From assembly GCF_001428525.1 (NCBI RefSeq), contig NZ_LMHW01000010.1:823853-887852 (forward strand): DNA of 64,000 nt, given 5' to 3'. The notes beneath the pieces are model-generated. The model worked only from the letters and a program-made list of their open reading frames with translations, was not told where the DNA came from and ran no database searches. Source of the DNA: Flavobacterium sp. Root186 (GTDB taxonomy: Bacteria; Bacteroidota; Bacteroidia; Flavobacteriales; Flavobacteriaceae). The position numbers and the translations under genes are program-made. Shown here piece by piece: positions 36,772 through 45,002 of this stretch (its first letter is position 1; every line of letters begins with the position of its first letter).

Positions 36772-37631
36772 TTTCTGGCAGCTATACTTTTATAATATCT
36801 GGTCATAAAATCATAACAAAGCATTTCATATTGTCTTTGTTTTGATCTAAAGATTCGATTAATGTTCATATGGATAATAGAAGAAATAATGTTTTCTAAA
36901 GGAATCGATGGTTTCTTATTTATTATATCATTTATTATCGTAATCTCTTTTTGGGTTGTTTTAAATAATTTTATTAATCCTTGTAAATAAAAAGGCTCTT
37001 TTTTTTCTTGTAAATATAATCCTATTTCATTTCTATATGTTCGATACAGTTGATCTAATTTTTTATTATTTTCTTTTTCTATAGTATGTTCAGTTTTGAA
37101 AGCCTGTTCTATTGATTTTACAAAGCGAATTCGGTTTTCTAAAGAAATCTGAAAATACTCTAATAAATCGTCGATCATTTGTAACGAGGCAAATATTCGG
37201 GCTATTTCATCATCCTGCGTAGTTGTGTTACAAATAAGTTTTAACGTTTTTTTACTTTGATGGTAAAATAATTTTTCAACCAATTCAATTGTTGTTTCTC
37301 CATATCGTTCAATTTCCCTTTTGTAAGTAGCCGTTACAATATCGTTTACTAAATCTTTTTCGATCAACTCTCTAAAATGAGCCTGAATTAAAAGGATTAT
37401 TTTCTGAATATTCTTCGGATCTTTTATTTGAAAGCGAAGCCTTATATGATTTTTAGGATCATTATAACGTATGAAAAACCATTGCTTAATAAGTTTTTTT
37501 TTGCGAAGCTTGGTCACAATTGGTAAAATACTTTCACTTAAAATGCTGTCAGCAGAAAAGTTTCCACAATAAATTTTATAATAAAGCCATTCTTCTCCCA
37601 GAATAAAAGTTCTCTTTAACTGCTGATTCAT
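36768..37631 (-). CDS. LanB C-terminal-type (SpaB_C, thiopeptide-type) biosynthesis protein
   Basis: A 287-residue protein matching from memory the separate elimination domain of class I lanthipeptide dehydratases. EEWLYYKIYCGNFSADSIL at the start, then WFFIRYNDPKNHIRLRF, which is the hallmark motif (FIRY.D...H.R.R). In the full LanB this domain removes glutamate from glutamylated Ser/Thr to give dehydroamino acids. It starts 2 bp after the partner LanB gene, and both are needed for activity. Split LanBs of this sort are known in Bacteroidota (pinensin type) and thiopeptide clusters. Confidence 0.85.
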   Translation of the reverse strand: MNQQLKRTFILGEEWLYYKIYCGNFSADSILSESILPIVTKLRKKKLIKQWFFIRYNDPKNHIRLRFQIKDPKNIQKIILLIQAHFRELIEKDLVNDIVTATYKREIERYGETTIELVEKLFYHQSKKTLKLICNTTTQDDEIARIFASLQMIDDLLEYFQISLENRIRFVKSIEQAFKTEHTIEKENNKKLDQLYRTYRNEIGLYLQEKKEPFYLQGLIKLFKTTQKEITIINDIINKKPSIPLENIISSIIHMNINRIFRSKQRQYEMLCYDFMTRYYKSIAARK

Positions 37632-37633
37632 TT

Positions 37634-39874
37634 TTATACTTTATTTTTTTTTAAACCTACAATAAATTGATTGGCATAACAGCCCGTTTTTTCTGTAACT
37701 ACTTTATTTGAAGGAAATAAAAATTCTTCCAGAATAAACTGGGTTCTGTTTTTTATTGTTTCAGCCAGCATTTGAATGCAAGTATCATTTGTAAGATTAA
37801 TGAGTAATGTATTATCACCATCAATTAATGAAACATATTGGTTTTCTCTCATCTTCATAGAAAGAAAGGCTGAACGGATTATCTCTGGATTGAAATCATT
37901 TTTTGAAGTCAATATTTCGAAAAAACCGGAGTGCTTCTTTTTATTAAAAACCCATTTTGCTTTTGAAATAATGCAATTACCAACCGTAATTCTTGGTAAA
38001 TAATCAAAAAGTTTTTCAAACTTATTACTCAATCCTAATGCTGATTTGCGATTTTCAAACTGCATATCGCATAAAAATTGATAAATAGGTAAAGCATTAT
38101 GGGAGTAATTGTGAGCGTTGGTGAGTTTTGTAATTACTTCTTTATCCTGTTTTTTACTCCATAAAACTAACTGGTCGTTTTTTATAGATAACCATAAATC
38201 TTCAACATTTATTTGATTTGAGATTGGTAGATTTGACTGCCCTAAATAAGGAATTTCATAAGTTCTAAAACTTGGCCTTCTTAATACATTTCCTGTTCTT
38301 GACTCTGGTAAATGAATTATTTCGGCAATGATTTTATCGCTAATACTTTCAGATTCAGATTGTGTAATTTCATTTGCGAAACTGTTTATGTCTGAATTTC
38401 CATAACAAAATCTGGCCAATAAATTTGCAGCACTAGAACCTCCAATGCTTTGAATTACAATCCATTCTTTCTCGTCTTCTTCGACGATTTCAAAAACACA
38501 TGAAAATGTATCCGGCATGTTATGTGTCGAAAAAGTTTCTTTAAAATCAGCATTGTTTAAACTGATACTCGTCTGGTTATTATGCAGAGCATTTTGCAAT
38601 TTGTTATAGACAATTTGTTCAGCTTTATTTAAGTTTATTTGATTATCAGAATTTGTTTTGGGTTTGATTTCTATACTATCTAATATAGGAGTAGAGTCAA
38701 AAATATTATTTTGCAAATATCCAATTCCAGTTTCGATATCAAGTGCTTTAACTAAAGGAACTGCCTCATGCTCATATCTTTCAAGAAAAGATTTTTTAAA
38801 GTTTTCTAAAGGCGTTTGTTTAGGTTTTTCAGAAATTTTATTTAAAAGATGTATTGCTTTGTATAATTCAGCTGTATATTTCTTATCTAGTTGAAAATCA
38901 TTAGAATCAAGAAATAAATCAGTTTGAAAAAGATACTTTTTATCAAAAGAAATTTCTTCTTTCTGCAAGGTTTCCATTATTGCTTCGTAAGCAGTGATTT
39001 GGTTCCCTAATTCAGTATCAATTTTTAGCAGTTTATTGTTAATTTCATTATTGAAAGTTTCAATTTTGATAGAATTTTTATTCTCTTTTGTTTCATGTTT
39101 AATAGAGTTTTCAGTAAGTATGGGTTCTAATTCTGAAACCAAAATTTGATTAGAAATTAATTCGTCAATAAATTCTAGAGCTTCATCTTTACTAATCTCA
39201 TCACTTATTAAATGCGCAGATAAATCATTTTTACTTAGACCCGCAACTGCTTTTTCTAGTATTAAGTCTAAATAATCACTTCTTTTTAATGCTTCTAGAG
39301 AATACTTACGTTTGTTTTTCTCAAAGCTGTATTCTATGTATCTATAAAAATCACCCAATTTATAAAGTGTCGTATTGGGAAAAAAAAGTAATTCGTTTTG
39401 AATACTTTGATCTTTGCCCCACTCAGTCGATAAATTTGCCAGAAACTGCATGTCTAAACGGGTTCTTCTATAAAAAGGATGTTTTTTGCCAGCGAGAATA
39501 TCATCGGGACTATTTTTCTCGATATTAATTTTTGTACAATCGGTAAATCTACCAGAACCACAGGCCGCAAAAAGCCCAAATGGAGTACATCTGGTCGACA
39601 TTCGGATTAGATATTTTAATACAGAAATTTTAATTTTTTCACCTTTTTGGATCGGATAATTTTCTTGCGCACACCATTTTTGAATTTCAGAGAATAACTC
39701 AGGAGAGGCCAAATACAAAGCTTCACTAATTTGAGAATCTTTTACCAAATCCTTAATAGTATCAGATTTAATTGAAAATCCTTTTGTAAGATTTTTATAA
39801 AAATCAATAGGAAAAGCAGGAGTACGTATTATAAACGAAGAAAAAAAAGTAAAATCTATTTCTGGTTTTGACAT
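37634..39874 (-). CDS. LanB-type lantibiotic dehydratase, glutamylation domain
   Basis: The large part of a split class I lanthipeptide dehydratase, 746 residues from ATG 39874; an in-frame ATG 60 bases upstream adds a weakly hydrophobic stretch and is less likely. Diagnostic is RMSTRCTPFGLFAACGSGRF at 91-110, the R-x-x-x-R-x-TPFGLFA block of Lant_dehydr_N, followed by RTRLDMQFL. The domain uses glutamyl-tRNA to glutamylate Ser and Thr of the precursor. It heads the operon lanB, elimination domain, AraC/TPR, precursor, peptidase. No LanC cyclase gene is present in the window. Confidence 0.88.
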   Translation of the reverse strand: MSKPEIDFTFFSSFIIRTPAFPIDFYKNLTKGFSIKSDTIKDLVKDSQISEALYLASPELFSEIQKWCAQENYPIQKGEKIKISVLKYLIRMSTRCTPFGLFAACGSGRFTDCTKINIEKNSPDDILAGKKHPFYRRTRLDMQFLANLSTEWGKDQSIQNELLFFPNTTLYKLGDFYRYIEYSFEKNKRKYSLEALKRSDYLDLILEKAVAGLSKNDLSAHLISDEISKDEALEFIDELISNQILVSELEPILTENSIKHETKENKNSIKIETFNNEINNKLLKIDTELGNQITAYEAIMETLQKEEISFDKKYLFQTDLFLDSNDFQLDKKYTAELYKAIHLLNKISEKPKQTPLENFKKSFLERYEHEAVPLVKALDIETGIGYLQNNIFDSTPILDSIEIKPKTNSDNQINLNKAEQIVYNKLQNALHNNQTSISLNNADFKETFSTHNMPDTFSCVFEIVEEDEKEWIVIQSIGGSSAANLLARFCYGNSDINSFANEITQSESESISDKIIAEIIHLPESRTGNVLRRPSFRTYEIPYLGQSNLPISNQINVEDLWLSIKNDQLVLWSKKQDKEVITKLTNAHNYSHNALPIYQFLCDMQFENRKSALGLSNKFEKLFDYLPRITVGNCIISKAKWVFNKKKHSGFFEILTSKNDFNPEIIRSAFLSMKMRENQYVSLIDGDNTLLINLTNDTCIQMLAETIKNRTQFILEEFLFPSNKVVTEKTGCYANQFIVGLKKNKV

Positions 39875-40022
39875 ATTATTAAACAGGTGCCGAACAATTA
39901 AAAAAGTGGCCAAAATTATACATTTTTGAGTCATTTTATGTGAAAATATGACTGAAATATATAAATAAAATTAATTTATTAATTGGTTGATTAACAAGTT
40001 TTTAATATTTTTTTTATCCGGA

Positions 40023-40051
40023 ATTTATAAAATAACCCACGATATTTATAA
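40023..40051. promoter_or_regulatory. Paired ATTTATAA site between lanB and the receptor gene
   Basis: ATTTATAA at 40023-40030 and 40044-40051, with AATAAC after the first copy, like the element at 34994-35024. It lies in the 273-bp divergent region, 149 bp upstream of lanB and 97 bp upstream of the receptor gene, so it could act on both RiPP operons. Confidence 0.4.
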
Positions 40052-40147
40052 ATGTAGACATACACCATTTGCATTAAGTGCCTTTGTTGGTCTAGTTTTG
40101 GATTCAGAAAATTACTCGTAAGAAAAGGTATTAATTTATAATTTGGA

Positions 40148-42538
40148 ATGATAAGAATAATAGTAATTGCTTCTTTACTGTTTTATAGTTCAGTATTGTT
40201 TGCACAGGTAAAAGTTACCGGTAAAGTGATAGATGCTAAAAACAACCCCGTTGAACTTGCAGAGATTTTGATAATAGATAAAGATTCAGTTGCAAGAAAA
40301 AACGATATGAGCAACAGTAGTGGAGACTTTACCTTATATGCAGAAGCAGGGAATTATCTTTTACAAATTAAACAGGTAGGAAATATATTGTGGGAACAAA
40401 AGATGAACATAACTCATGATATTGATCTTGGAAATATTGAAGTATTTGAGAAAAAAGAAAAATTATCAGAAGTAGTAATAAAGACTAAAAAGAAGATCAT
40501 AGAAAGAAAAGTTGACAGATTAATTTTTAACGTCGAAAATTCAATTGCCGGAAGTACTGGTGATGCTATGGATGCTTTAAAAGTTACGCCGAATGTCAGG
40601 ATTCAAAATGAAAATATAACCCTGGTAGGAAAAAGTAATCTCCAGATTATGGTAGATGATATTCTTATTCAGCTTAGTGAAACTGATATGATTAACTATT
40701 TAAAATCAATTCCAGCAAATGATATAAAAAGTATTGAGGTAATTACAGCTCCTTCTGCCAAGTATGAATCATCTGGAAACAGCGGTATAATTAATATTAG
40801 GCTAAAAAAGGCTAAAAAAGATTCATGGAATGCTTCTTTAAATTCAGCTTACACTCAAAAAACATACGCGACAGGAAGCATAGGCGGAAGTTTTAATTAT
40901 AAAAAAGATAAATTGAGTTTATATAATTCTGTTAATTACAGAAACGGAACCAGATTAAGCACAGATAATAGTACAATTTACTATGATGCAGAAACCTGGA
41001 ATCAAAATAATCCCAGAAAAATTAATGATGAAGTTTTAAGTGACCGATTTGGATTAGACTATGAGATTAGCAAAAAATGGACTTCTGGGATACAATATAT
41101 TACCAGTTATACAAAATCAAACAATAATGAAAAACCATTAACAACGATCACTAATAATGATAGTCAGGAAATTAGTTACTACATATCTTCAAAGTCAAAA
41201 TATATAACTAAGCCAAAACTAAATTCTATTAACTGGCATAATCTTTTTACTATAGACAGTATTGGTAAAAAAGTTTCGATAGATATTAATTATCTGGAAA
41301 GTATTAATAAGAGTAATAGAGATTATCTTGGAAATGAGTTAGATGTTAATTCTCAAATAATACCGGATACTTATTTTGCAGCCACTAATTCAAACAATCA
41401 AAATATAAAAAATTTCTCTGGTAAAATTGATTTTGAGATGCCAACTAAATTCATCAATCTTGAATTTGGCGGAAAGTTATCTACGTCTACAACTAATAAT
41501 AATGTAATTTTTTATAATAACGAAAGTGGAGAACCGGTTTTAGATTTAGGACAGACTAATACTTTTAAATATAAAGAGCAAATACAAGCCTTATACCTAT
41601 CAGGAAATAAAAAAATAGGATCAAAATGGGAATCACAATTTGGGCTTAGATTAGAGACAACTCAAACAGAAGGTTTTTCGCTAAATCTAAATCAAACGAA
41701 TAAAAAGAATTATGCGAAATTATTTCCAACATTCTATTTAACGTATAATGCAAATGAAAATAATACTTTTAGTTTTAACTACACAAGGAGAATTGTAAGG
41801 CCTAATTATCAGCAGTTAAATCCTTTTAGAATTTATAGCAGCCCTTATGTATATGCTGAAGGTAATCCTTATCTGCAGCCTTCATTTACAGATAATTTTG
41901 ATTTTACGTATTCGTATAAAAAATTAGAGAGCAATATTTATGTTACGAGTGTAACCAACAATTTTCAACAAATTGGTATAGTTGATTCAAATTCAAATAT
42001 TACGCGCTATTTTATTGAGAACTTTTTGTCAAGTCAGAATTACGGAATTTCAGAGAGCTATACTTTTGATAAAATTAAAGGATGGAATAGTATATTGACT
42101 TTTAATGCTAACTATTTTCAATCAAAGTCAAAATTAATTATTACAGAGCAAAATAATGATGGTTTTAATGCTTTTGTATCAACAAATAATGACTTTACAC
42201 TAAACAAGCCGCAAACATTTTTATTCAATGTAACGTATTGGTATAACTTTCCGGGAGCATTTGGAATATATAAAAATACGGCATCGAGCTCCTTATCGAT
42301 GAGCGCAAAATACTTAATGCTAAAGAAAGATTTACAATTGTCAATAATTGGTAATGATATCTTTAGTGGTCAAAGGCCAACATACATTAGTTATGTAAAT
42401 AATATTAGACAAGAGTACAGAAATTATTATGATGCACGATCTCTTACCGTGTCTCTTTTATACAAGTTTGGAAATAACAAAATAAATGTTAACCAAAGAA
42501 AATTTGGCAATGAAGAAGAAAAAAACAGAGCCAATTAA
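40148..42538 (+). CDS. Outer-membrane beta-barrel (TonB-type) receptor of the RiPP island
   Basis: A 796-residue protein. Signal peptide (cut after about SVLFAQ), a carboxypeptidase-regulatory-like domain (VKVTGKVIDAKNNPVELAEI), a plug-like segment (VEVI-type block: KSIEVITAPSAKYESSGNSG) and a C-terminal barrel of the OMP_b-brl_3 type, without a strong terminal Phe (it ends in a polar tail GNEEEKNRAN). It is read towards the precursor array 113 bp downstream. It may move the mature peptide through the outer membrane or take it up again. The protein at 60814-63267 has the same architecture. Confidence 0.85.
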   Translation: MIRIIVIASLLFYSSVLFAQVKVTGKVIDAKNNPVELAEILIIDKDSVARKNDMSNSSGDFTLYAEAGNYLLQIKQVGNILWEQKMNITHDIDLGNIEVFEKKEKLSEVVIKTKKKIIERKVDRLIFNVENSIAGSTGDAMDALKVTPNVRIQNENITLVGKSNLQIMVDDILIQLSETDMINYLKSIPANDIKSIEVITAPSAKYESSGNSGIINIRLKKAKKDSWNASLNSAYTQKTYATGSIGGSFNYKKDKLSLYNSVNYRNGTRLSTDNSTIYYDAETWNQNNPRKINDEVLSDRFGLDYEISKKWTSGIQYITSYTKSNNNEKPLTTITNNDSQEISYYISSKSKYITKPKLNSINWHNLFTIDSIGKKVSIDINYLESINKSNRDYLGNELDVNSQIIPDTYFAATNSNNQNIKNFSGKIDFEMPTKFINLEFGGKLSTSTTNNNVIFYNNESGEPVLDLGQTNTFKYKEQIQALYLSGNKKIGSKWESQFGLRLETTQTEGFSLNLNQTNKKNYAKLFPTFYLTYNANENNTFSFNYTRRIVRPNYQQLNPFRIYSSPYVYAEGNPYLQPSFTDNFDFTYSYKKLESNIYVTSVTNNFQQIGIVDSNSNITRYFIENFLSSQNYGISESYTFDKIKGWNSILTFNANYFQSKSKLIITEQNNDGFNAFVSTNNDFTLNKPQTFLFNVTYWYNFPGAFGIYKNTASSSLSMSAKYLMLKKDLQLSIIGNDIFSGQRPTYISYVNNIRQEYRNYYDARSLTVSLLYKFGNNKINVNQRKFGNEEEKNRAN

Positions 42539-42651
42539 TTGATTTTTCCATTTAGCAAAGTAGTTCGAAATACGGGCCTAAATGTTTAAATATCCCGCAT
42601 GCATGCAAAGAGTAATTCAAACACCTATTAATTATTTTAATAAAACTTATT

Positions 42652-42789
42652 ATGAAACTTACAAGTTTAAAAAATGTTGAAGTGATCAACGAAGAAATAG
42701 CTGAATTAGTAAATGGTGGAATTGTACCGCCAGATTCTACAAGTGGAGATGTATATTCTACAAGTGGAGATTCTGTTCACCACGACTAA
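42652..42789 (+). CDS. Graspetide-type precursor peptide 1
   Basis: A 45-residue peptide: leader MKLTSLKNVEVINEEIAELV, cleavage site NGG at 21-23, then a 22-residue core IVPPDSTSGDVYSTSGDSV followed by HHD. The core has two STSGD units. Ser/Thr next to Asp are the residues that ATP-grasp ligases join by ester or amide bonds in graspetides. It is the first of five related genes in tandem upstream of the ATP-grasp gene. Confidence 0.88.
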   Translation: MKLTSLKNVEVINEEIAELVNGGIVPPDSTSGDVYSTSGDSVHHD

Positions 42790-42878
42790 TTTCCATAGTC
42801 TAAAACTACTTCCTCAAAACTTATAGTAGAGAGGAAGTAACTTAAATGCCAATTTAATAACCTTATAAACTAAAAGCT

Positions 42879-43016
42879 ATGAAACTTACAAGTTTAAAAA
42901 ATGTTGAAGTAATCAACGAAGAAATAGTTGTATTAGTAAATGGTGGTACTGTACCACCAGATTCTACAAGTGGAGATGTAACTTCTACTAGTGATGATTC
43001 TGTTCACCACGACTAA
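42879..43016 (+). CDS. Graspetide-type precursor peptide 2
   Basis: 45 residues, 39 identical to peptide 1. The leader ends VLVNGG and the core reads TVPPDSTSGDVTSTSDDSV then HHD. The second repeat unit is STSDD instead of STSGD. The upstream spacer resembles those of the neighbouring copies, so gene and spacer were duplicated together. Confidence 0.88.
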   Translation: MKLTSLKNVEVINEEIVVLVNGGTVPPDSTSGDVTSTSDDSVHHD

Positions 43017-43109
43017 TTTTTAAAGTCTAAAAAACTACCTCTTCTGTACTAAAAGATATGGAATGAAGCAGTAAAAAAAAAACAATTAATAACCTTTTAT
43101 ACAAATATT

Positions 43110-43247
43110 ATGAAACTTACAAGCTTAAAAAATGTTGAAGTAATCAACGAAGAAATTATTGATTTAGTAGTTGGAGGAAATATTCCACCAGATTCTACAA
43201 GTGGGGATGTAGAATGCACAAGTGGTGACTCTGTTCATCATGACTAA
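43110..43247 (+). CDS. Graspetide-type precursor peptide 3
   Basis: 45 residues. The leader ends DLVVGG and the core reads NIPPDSTSGDVECTSGDSV then HHD. A cysteine replaces the Ser that begins the second STSGD unit, the only Cys in the peptide. The leader is nearly unchanged from copies 1 and 2. Confidence 0.88.
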   Translation: MKLTSLKNVEVINEEIIDLVVGGNIPPDSTSGDVECTSGDSVHHD

Positions 43248-43334
43248 ATTTCTATAACTGCTTCCTTAAAGCTTATAAATGAGCGATAAAGAAGTGTTTA
43301 GAAAATAATTAATTAATCTTTAATACAAATAATT

Positions 43335-43472
43335 ATGAAACTTAAAAGTTTAAAATGTGTTGAAGTATTCAACATCGAATCAGCTGAATTAGTAAATGGC
43401 GGTAGTGTGCCATCAGAATCTACAAGTGGGGATGTGGCTTCTACTAGCGGTGATTCTGTTTCTCAGGACTAA
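43335..43472 (+). CDS. Graspetide-type precursor peptide 4
   Basis: 45 residues. The leader MKLKSLKCVEVFNIESAELV has diverged more than those of copies 1-3 and ends NGG. The core reads SVPSESTSGDVASTSGDSV then SQD: both STSGD units are kept, but the PPD start is PSE and the HHD end is SQD. It carries one Cys in the leader. Confidence 0.87.
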   Translation: MKLKSLKCVEVFNIESAELVNGGSVPSESTSGDVASTSGDSVSQD

Positions 43473-43489
43473 TTAGTCGGATGAATTTT

Positions 43490-43522
43490 TTACTCTCCCG
43501 CTTCATTAAAGTGGGAGAGTAA
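43490..43522 (+). terminator. Hairpin between precursors 4 and 5
   Basis: Bases 43490-43503 and 43509-43522 form a 14-bp stem (core ACTCTCCC with GGGAGAGT, one G-T pair) with a 5-base loop, followed by AATTTT. It could reduce transcription past the first four precursors, leaving more precursor than enzyme mRNA. Confidence 0.6.
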
Positions 43523-43550
43523 TTTTAACAATAACCTTAAAATAAAAAAC

Positions 43551-43724
43551 ATGAAACTAAAAAGTCTAAAAAATCTTGAAGTAGTTAATCAAAACCTAAT
43601 GATTGAAATTAGCGGAGGAACTATGTATATGGAAAGCGACAGTACAGATGTTGTTTGTAAAAGCGGTGATTCTGTAAGCGAAGATTACGGCAGCGCTTGT
43701 GGAGATTGCGTTAGCAATGACTAA
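43551..43724 (+). CDS. Graspetide-type precursor peptide 5, long and cysteine-containing
   Basis: 57 residues. The leader MKLKSLKNLEVVNQNLMIEI ends SGG at 21-23. The 34-residue core TMYMESDSTDVVCKSGDSV continues SEDYGSACGDCVSND, with three SxxxD-like units rather than two and three Cys (36, 50, 53). It is the most divergent copy and lies closest to the maturation genes, after the hairpin at 43490. It might represent a different product. Confidence 0.85.
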   Translation: MKLKSLKNLEVVNQNLMIEISGGTMYMESDSTDVVCKSGDSVSEDYGSACGDCVSND

Positions 43725-43825
43725 GAAATAAAAAAAGAATAAATCGGGTAATGAATTTGATGAATCTTATAATTATAATTTTTGTCACTTAAAATTTCAA
43801 TTAGCAAAAAACATTAAAATAAATT

Positions 43826-44824
43826 ATGATAGTAATATTATCTTATGATTGGTATGAACAAGGAACAGATCCTGTTATAGACTGGCTTATATACAATAAG
43901 GCTTCTTTTGTAAAAGTTACTTTTCAAGATCTTATTTCAAAAAAAAATAATTGCAGTATTAATGTAAATACTGGTGAATTTTGGATTAATGGAATTGAAA
44001 TCAGCAGCCAGATTAATGTAATTTGGTTTAGAAGATTTGAAGATGACTTGAGAGTAGATTTACCAAAAAGATTTCCTACAGACAGAGCTGCATTCGAATT
44101 AAAATATGAAGCACAAGATCTTATGAAATATTTATTTGTAAGATTTAAAGATAAAATTTGGCTTCCAACAGCCAATGGTATTGCACTAAATAAACTAGAA
44201 GTTTTATACTATGCAAAAAAGTATAATCTTAGAATGCCTAAAACGATTGTCTGCAACAATAAAGCACATTTATTGCAATTCTATAAAGAATGTAATAATG
44301 AAGTAATAACAAAACCTATTAAGCATAGCGGTTATTTTGTTAAAGAAGATAAAACATACAGAATTTATACAAACAATATTACTGACACTTTTATTAATTC
44401 ATTACCCGATAATTTTGTTTCTACACTTTTTCAGGAAAAAATAAAATGCAAATTTGAAATACGTGTTTTTTATATCGATGGAAGCTTTTTTGCAACGGCC
44501 ATAATAATCGATAAAAAAAATAAAAATCAAGTTGATGTTAAATTAAACTTTGAAACCAACAATATTAACTGGGTTCCTTACAATCTGCCCGAAGAATACG
44601 AAAAAAAGCTGGATAGATTTTTTAGAAGTATAGATCTCAATACATGTTCATTCGATGTGATATTGTCAGAGGAAGACGAATATATAATGTTAGAGCTTAA
44701 TCCCGGAGGTCAGTATGGAGCTCCAAGTGAAAGATGCAACTACAAAATTGATGAGAAAATTGCTAAATGGCTAATAAAACAAGATGAAAAACAAGCTGAA
44801 AAAAAAGACCATATTTACTGCTAA
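43826..44824 (+). CDS. gwsG: ATP-grasp peptide maturase of a grasp-with-spasm system
   Basis: A 332-residue ATP-grasp ligase. Visible are the N-terminal pre-ATP-grasp region with VIWFRRFEDD, the nucleotide-binding strands (EVITKPIKHSG, FQEKIKCKFEIRVFYIDG) and the metal-binding end CSFDVILSEED with MLELNPGGQYG. Relatives MvdC/MvdD of microviridin synthesis form omega-ester and omega-amide links between side chains of the core. Its substrates are presumably the five STSGD peptides just upstream. Catalytic residues look intact. It overlaps the next small gene by 41 bp. Confidence 0.88.
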   Translation: MIVILSYDWYEQGTDPVIDWLIYNKASFVKVTFQDLISKKNNCSINVNTGEFWINGIEISSQINVIWFRRFEDDLRVDLPKRFPTDRAAFELKYEAQDLMKYLFVRFKDKIWLPTANGIALNKLEVLYYAKKYNLRMPKTIVCNNKAHLLQFYKECNNEVITKPIKHSGYFVKEDKTYRIYTNNITDTFINSLPDNFVSTLFQEKIKCKFEIRVFYIDGSFFATAIIIDKKNKNQVDVKLNFETNNINWVPYNLPEEYEKKLDRFFRSIDLNTCSFDVILSEEDEYIMLELNPGGQYGAPSERCNYKIDEKIAKWLIKQDEKQAEKKDHIYC

Positions 44825-45002
44825 AGAACTTAAAAACCTTCCTGTAACATACCGCATGATGGATGAAAAACAAACAGAAGAAGTAGGAGAATTATATACT
44901 CAGGCAGTTTTTACAACTAGCGCAAGACATTTTTCAAATCAATTTAAAATGTACATATCGCCAAAACCCATTTCAAATTTTATAATTACAAAAAATGACT
45001 AG
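44784..45002 (+). CDS. Small protein of unknown function between gwsG and gwsS
   Basis: A 72-residue basic protein starting MKNKLKKKTIFTAKELKNLP and containing YRMMDEKQTEEVGELYTQA. It has no signal peptide, membrane segment, GG site or Cys. It overlaps gwsG by 41 bp and gwsS by 8 bp and fills the space between them exactly, which is typical of a real, translationally coupled gene. I do not recognise a family. It could be a peptide-binding partner of the maturases. Confidence 0.55.
   Translation: MKNKLKKKTIFTAKELKNLPVTYRMMDEKQTEEVGELYTQAVFTTSARHFSNQFKMYISPKPISNFIITKND

Larger units (their letters stand above)
42652..43724 (+). repeat. Tandem array of five precursor genes
   Basis: Start codons lie at 42652, 42879, 43110, 43335 and 43551, giving units of 227, 231, 225 and 216 bp. 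Genes and spacers are both related: the first three spacers each contain an AAACT/ACTGC-CTTCC-like stretch and a later GAAG word. This shows tandem duplication of whole units, with the leaders and the STSGD core pattern kept under selection. Confidence 0.85.

Noticed and set aside
39875..39934. Longer N-terminus for the LanB protein
   Set aside because: The 20 extra residues are not part of the dehydratase domain and ATG 39874 gives the usual start; not fully excluded.
42598..42607. GCATGCATGC palindrome before the precursor array
   Set aside because: Only 10 bp long, with no second copy or promoter context that would make it a site.
42652..43724. CRISPR-like or mobile repeat array
   Set aside because: The repeated units are full open frames with conserved GG leaders and coding spacing, not short repeats with unique spacers.
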